Below are positions 9,059-17,371 of a stretch of 64,000 bases of DNA, piece by piece. Below the pieces are notes generated by a model, which saw only the letters and a program-made list of their open reading frames with translations, was not told where the DNA came from and did no database searches. Numbering within the stretch: position 1 is the stretch's first letter; each line of letters begins with the position of its first letter. The stretch covers positions 1-64,000 of the forward strand of contig NZ_BMSA01000005.1 of the NCBI RefSeq assembly GCF_014648915.1, in the 5' to 3' direction. The position numbers and the translations under genes are program-made. This DNA comes from Streptomyces phaeofaciens. Its GTDB lineage: Bacteria; Actinomycetota; Actinomycetes; Streptomycetales; Streptomycetaceae.

Positions 9059-9505
9059 TTGTCACGCACACGTACACCGGTGGTCGCCGGGTGGTTCGCC
9101 GGGGACGGGGAGGACTTCAGGCTGCTCGGGACGCGCTGTTCGGCGTGCGGGACGGTCTTCTTCCCGCGCGAGGACACCTGGTGCCGCAACCCTGGCTGCG
9201 CGGGCGCCGGCCTGGAGGAGGTCGCGCTGTCGCGGCGTGGGCGGATCTGGTCGTACACGGACAGCCGGTACCGCCCTCCGTCACCCTATGTGACCGACCC
9301 GGAACTTCCGTGGGAGCCGTACGCGTTGATCGCTGTGGAGCTGGAGTCCGAGCGGATCGTGGTGCTGGGGCAGGCGTCTCCGGGGATCACCGTCGCCGAT
9401 CTGGCGGTGGGCATGGAGGTGGAGGTCGTGCCGGGCGTGCTCCACGAAGACGCGGAGACGACCTGGACGACGTGGCGGTGGCGGCCGACGGGGGTGGCGG
9501 GATGA
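9059..9505 (+). CDS. DUF35 zinc-ribbon/OB-fold protein, thiolase partner
   Basis: This 148-residue protein has a rubredoxin-like zinc ribbon (CSACG ... CRNPGC, about residues 24-46) followed by an OB-fold, the arrangement of the DUF35/ChsH2-type family. Such proteins bind acyl-CoA and partner with thiolases, hydratases or aldolases. A TTG at 9059 is taken as start because a strong GGGGAGGG ribosome site ends 4-5 bases upstream; a GTG at 9077 is the alternative. Its stop overlaps the start of the thiolase gene by the ATGA arrangement, so the two are translationally coupled, consistent with a physical complex. The palindrome at 9024-9036 probably controls the pair. Confidence 0.82.
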   Translation: MSRTRTPVVAGWFAGDGEDFRLLGTRCSACGTVFFPREDTWCRNPGCAGAGLEEVALSRRGRIWSYTDSRYRPPSPYVTDPELPWEPYALIAVELESERIVVLGQASPGITVADLAVGMEVEVVPGVLHEDAETTWTTWRWRPTGVAG

Positions 9506-10692
9506 CGGCGGAGGTGGCGGTGCTCGGCGCGGGGATGCACCCCTGGGGCAAGTGGGGGCGCGGTTTCGTCGCGTACGGGGTGGCGGCGGCGCGTGCGGCG
9601 CTCGCCGATGCCGGTCTGGACTGGCGGGACGTCGGCTCGATCGTCGGCGCGGACACGGTGCGTGGCGGCTATCCGGGGTACGTGTCCGGGGCGACGTTCG
9701 CGAAGGCGCTGGGCTGGCAGGGGGCCCGGGTCGCGAGCGTGTACGCGGCATGCGCGTCGGGGGCCCAGGCGATCGGTGCCGCGCGGGCGCAGATCCTGGC
9801 CGGCCTGGCGGACGTGGTGCTGGTGGTGGGGGCGGACTCGGCACCCAAGGGCTTCTTCCGGCCCGCGGGCGGCGACCGGCCGGACGACCCGGACTGGCTG
9901 CGGTTCCGTGTGCTGGGCGCCACCAACCCGACGTACTTCGGGCTGTACGCGCGCCGGCGCATGGCGGTGCACGGGGACACGCCGGAGGACTTCGCCCAGG
10001 TCAAGGTGAAGAACGCCGCCATGGGGGCGTTGAATCCGTATGCCCGCTACCGCGCCCGGGTCACCGCCGAGGAGGTGGCCGCCTCCGCGGTGGTCGCCGA
10101 TCCGCTGCGGCTGCTGGACATCTGTGCCACCTCTGACGGCGGGGCGGCGCTGGTTCTGTCCAGCATGGAGTTCGCCCGCCGGCACGGGGCGGCGGATCCG
10201 GTGCGGATCAGGGCGGTGTCCACCGTGACACCCCGCTACCCCACCACGGTGCTGGACCTGCCCGACATCGCCACCGACTCGGCGATCGCGGTGGAACCGT
10301 CCGGCGAGCCGTTCCGGGCGTCGATCGCCCGCGCCGCCTACGAGGAGGCGGGCCTCGGGCCCGGGGATCTGTCGCTGGCCGAGGTGTACGACCTGTCCAC
10401 CGCCCTGGAGTTGCAGTGGTACGAGGATCTGGGGCTGTGCGGCGACGGCGAGGGCGCCAAGCTGCTGAGGGAGGGAGCGACGGCGCCGGGCGGGCGGATA
10501 CCGGTGAACACGAGCGGGGGGCTGGCCTCGTTCGGGGAGGCGGTACCCGCACAGGCGATCGCCCAGGTCTGCGAGGTGACCTGGCAGCTGCGCGGGCAGG
10601 CGGGCGACCGTCAGCTCGCCCACGCGCGCGTGGGCATCACGGCGAACCAAGGCCTGTTCGGACACGGGTCTGCGGTGATCGCCGTGAAGTGA
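9502..10692 (+). CDS. SCP-x-type thiolase (lipid-transfer acyl-CoA acetyltransferase)
   Basis: The 396-residue protein is a non-decarboxylating thiolase of the sterol-carrier-protein-x type, expected to cleave or form beta-ketoacyl-CoA in lipid or side-chain degradation. Cys84 in VYAACASGAQA matches the acyl-accepting cysteine. Later motifs include VNTSGGLASFGE and a C-terminal GLFGHGSA. It overlaps the DUF35 gene by four bases, a pairing seen in actinobacterial steroid and fatty-acid pathways. The substrate cannot be read from sequence. A following gap of about 100 bp separates it from the EAL-GGDEF gene. Confidence 0.85.
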   Translation: MTAEVAVLGAGMHPWGKWGRGFVAYGVAAARAALADAGLDWRDVGSIVGADTVRGGYPGYVSGATFAKALGWQGARVASVYAACASGAQAIGAARAQILAGLADVVLVVGADSAPKGFFRPAGGDRPDDPDWLRFRVLGATNPTYFGLYARRRMAVHGDTPEDFAQVKVKNAAMGALNPYARYRARVTAEEVAASAVVADPLRLLDICATSDGGAALVLSSMEFARRHGAADPVRIRAVSTVTPRYPTTVLDLPDIATDSAIAVEPSGEPFRASIARAAYEEAGLGPGDLSLAEVYDLSTALELQWYEDLGLCGDGEGAKLLREGATAPGGRIPVNTSGGLASFGEAVPAQAIAQVCEVTWQLRGQAGDRQLAHARVGITANQGLFGHGSAVIAVK

Positions 10693-10789
10693 GGGACGGA
10701 TGGGGCACAACGGGCCGCACGCGAGGTCCGCGTACGCTCCGTGATCGCTCCGGAAGGATGCGTGAACGTCTTATGAACTGCGCCTGGGC

Positions 10790-12472
10790 GTGCGCCCGCA
10801 GCGCCATCATGCTCCCGTGCACTCCTGGACGGACACTCTCCGCTTCGCCTTCCAGCCGGTGGTCAATCTGACGACCGGAGCGGTGGCAGGGCTGGAGATA
10901 CTCGCCCGCCCCGAGTCCGGTGACATCCTCGCGCAGGCCCGCCGCGATCCCGAACTCGACGGCAGGCTCGCCGTGCTGGCGGTCCGGGCGGCGGCGCGCC
11001 GGGAGACGCTGCTGCCGCTGCATGTGAACGTGTTCGCCGGCACCCTGGCCGACCTCGGCGGACTCACGTCGTTGCACGCCGCCGTCCGCGAGGCGGGCCG
11101 GCTCCCGTGGGAGGTGACGCTCGACATCGTTCCGCCGTACACGCATGTGCCGCAGCAGCCGCTGCTGGAGGCCCTGGCCGCGCTGCGGGGGCAGGGGTTC
11201 CGGATCAGCGCGGACGGGGTGGGGGACGGGGACGTACCGCTGCGGCTGCTCGTGGACATGGCGCCGGACCTGGTGAAGCTGGACGCGTGTCTGCTGGCGC
11301 GGCCGGGGGCGGTACGGGCGATGCGGACACTCTGCGACGAGCTGGGGGCACTCCTGGGCGTCGAGGGGGTGGAGACCGAGGCGCAGTGCGCGACCGCGCT
11401 GGCGGCGGGGGCGCAGCTGGCGCAGGGTGTGCTGTTCGCGCCCCCGGCACGGCTGCCGGCCGCCGATGTGTACCTGCCGCCGCGCGTCCCCGGCACCTTG
11501 TCGGCGCCCGGGGCCGGGCCGTCGGTACGGGAGTTCGTGCGGCCGGCCGCGCTGCTGCCGGTGACCGCCTCCGCCGGGCAGGTGCGGGCGCTGCTCACCG
11601 GGTCGCCCGACGTGTCCGGGGTGCTGCTCGTGGACCGGACGGGCGTCCCGGTCCGCTCGGTGCACCGCTCGCGGTTCCTGCTGTCGATGTCGGCGCGGTA
11701 CGGCCACGCCCTGTACGCGGACCGTCCCGCGGCCAAGCTCGGTGACGCGCCGCGGACGGTGGGCGTCGACGCGACGGCGTGGGAGGTGCTGGACGTGGTC
11801 GCGGTCGGCGGCCCGGACCGTACCTCGGACGACGTGGCCGTCGTCGACCGCTACGGGCGGTGCGTGGGCGTCGTCCGGCTGGCGGATCTTGTGCGGGCGT
11901 TGGCCGAGAACCGGGTCGAGGAGGCGGTGGGGCTCAATCCGCTCACGCGGCTGCCCGGCTCGGACGCGATCACGGCGGAGGTGGACCGGCGGATCATGGA
12001 GGGGCGGGCGTTCGCGCTGAGCTGGCTGGACGTCGACCACTTCAAGCAGGTCAACGACGGGGCGGGATTCGCCGCGGGCGACGAGCTGATCCGGTCGGTC
12101 GGGCGGGCGTTGCAGGACGCGGCGTCCGGGAGCACGCGGGTGGGGCACATCGGCGGGGACGACTTCCTGGTGCTGGCCGATCCGGAGCGGCTGGATCCGC
12201 TGGCCCACTCCCTGCTGGACGCCCCGTGGTCGGCGGGTGGGCGCCCGGTCACGTTGTCGCTGGCCACGGTGGTGTGTCTGCCGGGCGGCGTGGCGGATCA
12301 CCGGCAGGCGGCCGCGTGTCTGGCGCCGCTGAAGCAGGCCGCGAAGGCCTTGGACGGGGCGAGTTGGGTGCTGGGGCGCGCCGGGGCGGCGGGGCACGAG
12401 ATCAGACGCGGGGCACCGCCGATGGCCGCGGCGGGGTCGGAGCCGGTGGGGGCGGAGCCGGGCCCGGGATGA
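10790..12472 (+). CDS. EAL-CBS-GGDEF cyclic-di-GMP signalling protein
   Basis: The protein (560 residues from GTG 10790, 551 from GTG 10817) has a reversed domain order: an N-terminal EAL-like domain, a central pair of CBS-type repeats (about 250-390) and a C-terminal GGDEF domain. The GGDEF half keeps LDVDHFKQVND and GGDDF (455-459) and could be an active diguanylate cyclase; no RxxD inhibitory site precedes it. The EAL half is degenerate: EIL replaces EAL, LDIVP replaces the usual glutamate motif and ADGVGDG replaces DDFGTG, although HVNV, VKLD and EGVET remain. c-di-GMP controls development in Streptomyces through BldD. From memory this matches S. coelicolor SCO1397. Neither start has a good ribosome site. 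Confidence 0.85.
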   Translation: MRPQRHHAPVHSWTDTLRFAFQPVVNLTTGAVAGLEILARPESGDILAQARRDPELDGRLAVLAVRAAARRETLLPLHVNVFAGTLADLGGLTSLHAAVREAGRLPWEVTLDIVPPYTHVPQQPLLEALAALRGQGFRISADGVGDGDVPLRLLVDMAPDLVKLDACLLARPGAVRAMRTLCDELGALLGVEGVETEAQCATALAAGAQLAQGVLFAPPARLPAADVYLPPRVPGTLSAPGAGPSVREFVRPAALLPVTASAGQVRALLTGSPDVSGVLLVDRTGVPVRSVHRSRFLLSMSARYGHALYADRPAAKLGDAPRTVGVDATAWEVLDVVAVGGPDRTSDDVAVVDRYGRCVGVVRLADLVRALAENRVEEAVGLNPLTRLPGSDAITAEVDRRIMEGRAFALSWLDVDHFKQVNDGAGFAAGDELIRSVGRALQDAASGSTRVGHIGGDDFLVLADPERLDPLAHSLLDAPWSAGGRPVTLSLATVVCLPGGVADHRQAAACLAPLKQAAKALDGASWVLGRAGAAGHEIRRGAPPMAAAGSEPVGAEPGPG

Positions 12473-13007
12473 GGGGGCGGCCGGGCCGGCCGGGCCCGGG
12501 ATGAGCCAGCTGCGGGGCACGGGGTGAGCCGACGGCGGAGCCCGGGGTGAGCCGGCAGCCCGGCCCGGCGTAAGTCGACAGCCGAGCACCGCATGAAGGA
12601 ACCGCCCAGCCCGGCGCAAGCCGGCAACCGAGCCCCGCATGAAGGAACCGCCCAGCCCAGCTCTCGCCGGAGCGTGTCCACTTGATCCGCTGCCCGCGGA
12701 ACCGTCTCCCTCCGTGCCCCCGGCTCCCAACCGTTGCCGTCGGGCTCCTTGACGCTCCCTGGGCGCCGGTGAACACTTCCCGGTGTCAGCCGACATCGCC
12801 GTACATATTCGGCGTATCCAGGCACGCGCGGCGCGGGCTCCCCCGACCGAGGCCCGCTCTCTCACCGGCGATTCGGCTACGACGGCACGCTCGTCACGGA
12901 CGCCGGGCGGGGCGCGGGACCTCCCTGCCATGGCCGAAGCAGCCACGCGAACCGCACCCTGCACCGTGCACCGGGGCCGATCGCCCCGGCCGGGCCTAGG
13001 AGCAGCC
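12473..13007. other. non-coding gap with degenerate repeats upstream of glpF
   Basis: No gene is supported here. The first 190 bp hold short degenerate GC-rich repeats built around GGGTGAGCCG- and GCAAGCCGGCA-like words, including one clear 31-bp duplication. The right part must contain the glpF promoter; an imperfect palindrome with CGCC/GGCG ends sits near 12798-12815, but no operator could be named with confidence. A reading frame running from 12783 into glpF is likely only an upstream extension. Confidence 0.5.
12582..12658. repeat. 31-bp direct duplication, 46-bp period
   Basis: Positions 12582-12612 and 12628-12658 are identical at 30 of 31 bases and begin 46 bp apart. Each contains GCATGAAGGAACCGCCC. 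They are the best-preserved units of a longer decayed tandem array that starts soon after the stop codon of the EAL-CBS-GGDEF gene. Confidence 0.75.
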
Positions 13008-13754
13008 ATGAGCAACGGAGACATATTCGTCGGCGAGGTCATCGGTACGGCGATCCTGATCCTGTTCGGCGCGGGCGTCTGCGCCGCCGTCACCCTCAGA
13101 TACTCCAAGGCGCGGGCCTCGGGCTGGATCGTGATCGCCTTCGGCTGGGGGTTCGGCGTGCTGGCGGGGGCGTACACCGCCGCGCCGCTGTCCGGCGGGC
13201 AGCTCAACCCGGCCGTCACCCTGGGGATCGCCGTCGACACGGGCAAGTGGGGGAAGGTCTGGATCTACATCCTGGGCCAGTTGGTCGGGGCGATGCTGGG
13301 CGCGGTGCTCGCCTATCTCGTGTATCTCGCGCAGTTCCAGGCGAACGTACGGCAGTCGGGCGCCGAGGGCACTGACGAGGAGCCGACGCCAACCCTGGGC
13401 ATCTTCTCCACCATCCCGGAGATCCGGAATCCGGTCGCCAACCTGATCACGGAGATCATCGCGACGATCGCGCTCGTCCTGCCGATCCTCGCCTTCGGAC
13501 TGACCGAGGGGCTCGGCGAGTCCGGCACGCTGGTGCTGATCGTGTCCCTGCTGGTCGTGGGCATCGGGCTCTCGCTCGGCGGGCCCACCGGCTATGCCAT
13601 CAACCCGGCCCGTGACCTCGGCCCGCGCCTGGTGCACGCCGTGCTGCCGATCCCGAACAAGGGCACGTCGGACTGGGGTTACGCCTGGATCCCGGTCGTC
13701 GGCCCGCTGGTCGGCGGAGCGCTCGCGGGTCTGATCTACAACGTGGCCTTCTGA
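13008..13754 (+). CDS. glpF: glycerol uptake facilitator / aquaglyceroporin
   Basis: This 248-residue MIP-family membrane channel should let glycerol diffuse into the cell. Both half-helix motifs are present: QLNPAVT near residue 68 and AINPARD near residue 200, the second with the Asp typical of glycerol-permeable members. About six membrane helices are visible. The ATG at 13008 follows a clear AGGAG at 12998-13002. glpK follows after 190 bp on the same strand, so the pair probably forms one operon that takes up glycerol and traps it as glycerol-3-phosphate. No IclR-type GylR regulator or glycerol-3-phosphate dehydrogenase gene lies beside it. Confidence 0.92.
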   Translation: MSNGDIFVGEVIGTAILILFGAGVCAAVTLRYSKARASGWIVIAFGWGFGVLAGAYTAAPLSGGQLNPAVTLGIAVDTGKWGKVWIYILGQLVGAMLGAVLAYLVYLAQFQANVRQSGAEGTDEEPTPTLGIFSTIPEIRNPVANLITEIIATIALVLPILAFGLTEGLGESGTLVLIVSLLVVGIGLSLGGPTGYAINPARDLGPRLVHAVLPIPNKGTSDWGYAWIPVVGPLVGGALAGLIYNVAF

Positions 13755-13842
13755 GCGGTCGTCCGGGCATCGGTCGGTCACCGGTCGAGCACCGGCCCGG
13801 CCCCGCCGAACCGGCCCGCCGGCGCCCACCGGCGCGACCCCC

Positions 13843-13887
13843 GCAACCACTGCAACCGCCGCAACCGCCGCAACCGCCGCAACCGGT
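13843..13887. repeat. 9-bp tandem repeat between glpF and glpK
   Basis: Five tandem units of a 9-bp sequence (consensus GCAACCGCC) start at 13843, 13852, 13861, 13870 and 13879. The central three are perfect and the outer two are degenerate. The array ends 59 bp before the glpK start, in what is probably the untranslated spacer of the operon. Confidence 0.8.
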
Positions 13888-13946
13888 CCACACAGCCATG
13901 CGCGCGTTCACCGCGCGTCCTTCTGATCCCAGCCCAAGGGGTAGCC

Positions 13947-15467
13947 ATGACGGACAACGCCGAGAAGTACGTCGCCGCAATCGACCAGGGCACCACCTCC
14001 AGCCGCTGCATCGTCTTCGACCACGACGGCGCGATCGTCGCCGTCGACCAGCGTGAGCACCGCCAGATCTTCCCCAAGCCCGGCTGGGTGGAGCACGACG
14101 CCACCGAGATCTGGTCCAAGGTGCAGGCGGTGGTCGCGGGCGCGATCGCCAAGGCCGGGCTGCGCGCCGACCAGATCAGCGCGCTGGGCATCACCAACCA
14201 GCGCGAGACGACCGTGCTGTGGGACCGGGCCACGGGCAAGCCGGTGCACAACGCGATCGTGTGGCAGGACACGCGGACCGCGGGGCTCTGCAACGAGCTG
14301 GGCGGCTCCGACGGCCAGGACCGGTTCCGCGAGCAGACCGGGCTGCCCCTGGCCAGCTACTTCTCGGGGCCCAAGGCGGCCTGGCTGCTCGACAACGTGC
14401 CCGGCCTGCGAGGCCGTGCCGAGCGCGGCGAGATCGCCTTCGGCACCATCGACTCGTGGCTCATCTGGAACCTCACCGGAGGCGTCGACGGCGGCCGGCA
14501 CGTGACCGACGTGACCAACGCCGGGCGCACCATGCTGATGAACCTGGAGACCCTCCAGTGGGACACCTCCATCCTCGCCGCGATGAACGTGCCCGAGGCC
14601 GTGCTGCCGGAGATCCGGTCCTCCGCCGAGGTGTACGGCACGGCGGTCGGCCAGCTGGCCGGCGTACCGGTCGCCTCGGCGCTGGGCGACCAGCAGGCGG
14701 CGGTGTTCGGCCAGGCCTGCTACGACGTGGGAACGGCCAAGAACACCTACGGCACGGGCAGCTTCCTGCTGCTCAACACCGGCAACCGGCCGGTGCCCTC
14801 CAAGAGCGGGCTGCTGACGACGATGGGGTACAAGATCGGCGGGGAGGCGCCGGTGTACTGCCTGGAGGGCTCCATCGCGATCACGGGCGCGCTCGTGCAG
14901 TGGTTCCGGGACCAGCTCGGCATCATCCGCAGCGCCGACGAGATCGAGACGCTGGCGGCGAGCGTCGACGACAACGGCGGCGCGTACATCGTGCCGGCGT
15001 TCTCCGGGCTGTTCGCGCCGTACTGGCGCTCCGACGCGCGCGGTGTCGTCACCGGGCTCACCCGCTACGTGACGAAGGCGCATCTCGCGCGCGCGGTGCT
15101 CGAGGCGACGAGCTGGCAGACGCGTGAGGTGGTGGACGCCATGTTCCAGGACTCCGGGGTGCAGATCACGACCCTGAAGGTGGACGGTGGCATGACGAAG
15201 AACGATCTGCTGATGCAGCACCAGGCGGACGTGCTCGGCGTGCCGGTGATCCGGCCGCGGGTCTCCGAGACGACCTGCCTGGGCGCGGCGTACGCGGCGG
15301 GCCTGGCGACCGGCGTGTGGAACGACCTCGACGAGCTGAAGGCGCACTGGCAGAGGGATGTCGAGTGGACTCCGGCGATGGAGGCCTCGGTACGCGACCG
15401 GGAGTACCGCAACTGGCGCAAGGCCGTGGAGAAGAGCTTCGGCTGGCTGGAGGAGGGCGAGCAGTAG
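13947..15467 (+). CDS. glpK: glycerol kinase
   Basis: The 506-residue FGGY-family kinase phosphorylates glycerol with ATP to glycerol-3-phosphate. Visible motifs include the N-terminal phosphate loop [11 protein letters not shown], the glycerol-binding [10 protein letters not shown], the nucleotide-binding GTGSF around residue 270 and the FGGY-type signature [20 protein letters not shown]. Length and motif order match GlpK throughout. The ATG at 13947 has AAGGGG upstream. It is downstream of glpF and ends at a hairpin, convergent with cvnD. Confidence 0.95.
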   Translation: MTDNAEKYVAAIDQGTTSSRCIVFDHDGAIVAVDQREHRQIFPKPGWVEHDATEIWSKVQAVVAGAIAKAGLRADQISALGITNQRETTVLWDRATGKPVHNAIVWQDTRTAGLCNELGGSDGQDRFREQTGLPLASYFSGPKAAWLLDNVPGLRGRAERGEIAFGTIDSWLIWNLTGGVDGGRHVTDVTNAGRTMLMNLETLQWDTSILAAMNVPEAVLPEIRSSAEVYGTAVGQLAGVPVASALGDQQAAVFGQACYDVGTAKNTYGTGSFLLLNTGNRPVPSKSGLLTTMGYKIGGEAPVYCLEGSIAITGALVQWFRDQLGIIRSADEIETLAASVDDNGGAYIVPAFSGLFAPYWRSDARGVVTGLTRYVTKAHLARAVLEATSWQTREVVDAMFQDSGVQITTLKVDGGMTKNDLLMQHQADVLGVPVIRPRVSETTCLGAAYAAGLATGVWNDLDELKAHWQRDVEWTPAMEASVRDREYRNWRKAVEKSFGWLEEGEQ

Positions 15468-15542
15468 CCCACGCGCGCGTGCCTCGCGGTGGGCACGCAC
15501 ACGCGTGTGCACCCTCTTTCCGCTTCCGGCCGTACAAGGCCG

Positions 15543-15576
15543 CGGCCCGTACCCCGGTCGGCGAGGGTACGGGCCG
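15543..15576. terminator. hairpin between convergent glpK and cvnD
   Basis: Perfect 12-bp arms (15543-15554 and 15565-15576) enclose a 10-base loop, 75 bp past the glpK stop and 8 bp from the cvnD stop. It can terminate transcription from either side. Confidence 0.7.
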
Positions 15577-15584
15577 TGCGGAGC

Positions 15585-16190
15585 TCAGGTGGTGACGGTC
15601 TGCCGGCGTTCGGAGCCGAAGTCCATCGCGTGCTGGACGACACCGATCAGGACGTCCCGGACCGACAGCTTGTCGCGGGCGTCGCACAGCACCACGGGTA
15701 CGTCGTCGTCGAGGTCGAGGGCCCGGCGCACGTCCTCCTCCGGGTAACGGATCGAGCCCTCGAAGCAGTTGACGCCGACGATGAAGGGGATGGAGCGGCG
15801 CTCGAAGTAGTCGATGGCGGCGAAGCAGTCCTCCAGGCGACGGGTGTCGGCGAGCACGACGGCCCCGAGAGCGCCCTCGGAGAGTTCGTCCCACATGAAC
15901 CAGAACCGCTCCTGGCCGGGGGTGCCGAACAGGTAGAGGACCAGGTCCTCGCGCAGGGTGATGCGCCCGAAGTCCATGGCGACGGTGGTGGTGTGTTTCG
16001 CCTCGACGCCGGTGATGTCGTCGACCGGGCGGCCCGCCTCGGTGAGGTACTCCTCGGTGCGCAGCGGCCGGATCTCGCTGACCGCGCCGACGAGGGTGGT
16101 CTTGCCCACCCCGAAACCGCCGGCCACCAGGATCTTCAGCGTGACGGGCTCCACCGGGGGCTTGCCGCGCTCAGATCGCCCGAAGATCAT
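15585..16190 (-). CDS. cvnD: conservon small GTPase (CvnD)
   Basis: This 201-residue Ras-like GTPase is the fourth component of a Streptomyces conservon, a membrane-associated complex compared with eukaryotic G-protein systems. The P-loop AGGFGVGKTTLVG lies at about 24-36, the switch region has TTTVAMDFG, and the G3 motif is LFGTPGQ with Gln in the catalytic position. GVNCF takes the place of the usual NKxD. The ATG at 16190 has AGGAG about 10 bases upstream. Unlike the tight coupling of cvnA, cvnB and cvnC, a 341-bp gap separates it from cvnC; a small open frame spans most of that gap and overlaps this start by ATGA. Confidence 0.9.
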   Translation of the reverse strand: MIFGRSERGKPPVEPVTLKILVAGGFGVGKTTLVGAVSEIRPLRTEEYLTEAGRPVDDITGVEAKHTTTVAMDFGRITLREDLVLYLFGTPGQERFWFMWDELSEGALGAVVLADTRRLEDCFAAIDYFERRSIPFIVGVNCFEGSIRYPEEDVRRALDLDDDVPVVLCDARDKLSVRDVLIGVVQHAMDFGSERRQTVTT

Positions 16191-16507
16191 CGATCACTTC
16201 TCCTGCTCGATGGGGGTGTGTGGCGGCGGGCCGTGGCCTCCGCCGCCGGGGGTCTCGATGCCGCGGACGTCTCCGGGGCCGATGACGGTGTCCACACAGT
16301 CGCTGTCCGCACAGTCGCTGTCGGGACTCTACGGTGCCGCGACCGTGTGGACACCGTCATCGGTGCCGGTGGGCGGATACGGCGGAGCACGCCGTCCCCG
16401 CCGCGCCACCGGCCGGCGCCCCCGACGCCGTTCCGGTGCGCGATCCGCGGGGCGTCGCCGACGCCGCGGGTGGTGATCAGGCGGTCCTGCGGCGGAATGA
16501 GCGTCAC
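16187..16507 (-). CDS. possible small ORF linking cvnC and cvnD
   Basis: A 106-codon frame starts with GTG 24 bp after the cvnC stop and ends in an ATGA overlap with cvnD. Its first half has the strong third-position GC expected of a real gene in this genome, and its span fills the odd gap in the conservon. The second half is basic and rich in Ser/Thr/Arg/Pro, runs through the inverted repeat at 16279-16363 and resembles no family I know. The ribosome site is poor. It may be a genuine coupled gene, a decayed one or chance. Confidence 0.35.
   Translation of the reverse strand: MTLIPPQDRLITTRGVGDAPRIAHRNGVGGAGRWRGGDGVLRRIRPPAPMTVSTRSRHRRVPTATVRTATVWTPSSAPETSAASRPPAAEATARRHTPPSSRRSDR
16279..16363. 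repeat. 19-bp perfect inverted repeat inside the cvnC-cvnD gap
   Basis: The arms 16279-16297 and 16345-16363 are perfect reverse complements (CCGATGACGGTGTCCACAC on the left) separated by 47 bp. The loop holds two direct copies of ACAGTCGCTGTC, at about 16296-16307 and 16311-16322, each itself a small ACAG/CTGT palindrome. In the leftward transcript the whole block could fold into a compound hairpin. Confidence 0.8.
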
Positions 16508-16531
16508 GTCGTCACCCGGTTTCCACCCCGC

Positions 16532-16927
16532 TCACAGCGCCCGTAGGCCGCTGATCACGTCGCGCAGGATGCTCTCGTCCGGCAGTTCGGCAGGAGGTAC
16601 GGGCCGGTTCACATGGACGAATTCCGCGTCCACGAGGTCTCCGACAAGGACCCGTACCACTCCGATGGGCAGGTCGAGTTCGGCGGCGAGTTCGGCGACC
16701 GACTGCGGCGCCCGCCGGCACAGGTCCACGATGTCCACGTGCTCCGGTGAGAGCGAGTGGTCCGCTTCGGGATCGTCCGCGTGGGGCTCCACGACGACCA
16801 CCGCGATCAGGTCGAGGCGGTGCTGGACCGCACTGGTGGTACGGCCGCGTGTCATGGCGTACGGACGGACGACCGGTCCGGCGTCGTCGTCGAACCAGTG
16901 GCTGCTTCCCTGACCGTCTGTAGTCAT
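16532..16927 (-). CDS. cvnC: conservon DUF742 protein (CvnC)
   Basis: This 131-residue DUF742 protein is the third conservon component. It has the typical N-terminal VVRPYAMTRGRT stretch and a winged-helix-like second half (LCRRAPQSVAELAAELDLPIGVVRVLVGDL), ending in the family tail VLRDVISGLRAL in variant form (SILRDVISGLRAL). In known conservons it associates with the roadblock protein and the GTPase. The ATG at 16927 lies 9 bp after the cvnB stop. The spacing to cvnD is unusually large. Confidence 0.9.
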   Translation of the reverse strand: MTTDGQGSSHWFDDDAGPVVRPYAMTRGRTTSAVQHRLDLIAVVVVEPHADDPEADHSLSPEHVDIVDLCRRAPQSVAELAAELDLPIGVVRVLVGDLVDAEFVHVNRPVPPAELPDESILRDVISGLRAL

Positions 16928-16936
16928 GCCATCCCA

Positions 16937-17371
16937 CTACCCGCCCGCGGACAGATCGGTGCGCGGGGCGGTGCCGAGATGTACGCCGACGCGCTTGACG
17001 AGCAGGGTCATCTCGTACGCCACGAGGCCCACGTCCGAGTCGGCGTCCGCGAGCACGGCGAGACAGCTGCCGTCGCCGGCGGCCGTGACGAACAGGAAGG
17101 CCTCGTCGAGTTCGACGACGGTCTGACGGACGCTGCCCGCCTCGAAGTGGCGGCCCACGCCCTTGGCGAGGCTGTGGAACCCGGAGGCGACGGCGGCCAG
17201 GTGCTCGCTGTCCTCCCTGCTCAGGTCCTTGGACACGCCGGTCGGCAGGCCGTCGCCGGAGAGCACGACGGCTTTGCGGATGCTGGCCACGCGGTCGACG
17301 AGTTCGTCGAGGAGCCAGTTCAGCTCGCCGTTGACGGTCGTGGTGTGGCCGGTCGCCTCTGGTGCGGTCAT
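16937..17371 (-). CDS. cvnB: conservon roadblock/LC7 protein (CvnB)
   Basis: The 144-residue protein is a roadblock/LC7-domain protein, the second conservon component, expected to act in the cytoplasm as a scaffold or GTPase-activating partner for CvnD. Typical segments are LNWLLDELVDRV near the start, AVVLSGDGLP, and LFVTAAGDGSCLAVLADADSDVGLVAYEM. Its ATG at 17371 overlaps the cvnA stop by four bases (ATGA), giving translational coupling. Confidence 0.92.
   Translation of the reverse strand: MTAPEATGHTTTVNGELNWLLDELVDRVASIRKAVVLSGDGLPTGVSKDLSREDSEHLAAVASGFHSLAKGVGRHFEAGSVRQTVVELDEAFLFVTAAGDGSCLAVLADADSDVGLVAYEMTLLVKRVGVHLGTAPRTDLSAGG

Noticed and set aside
10637..13246. 869-codon minus strand frame across the EAL-CBS-GGDEF gene and glpF region
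   Set aside because: Arg/Pro/His-rich shadow; repeated segments come from the intergenic DNA repeats, not from a protein family.
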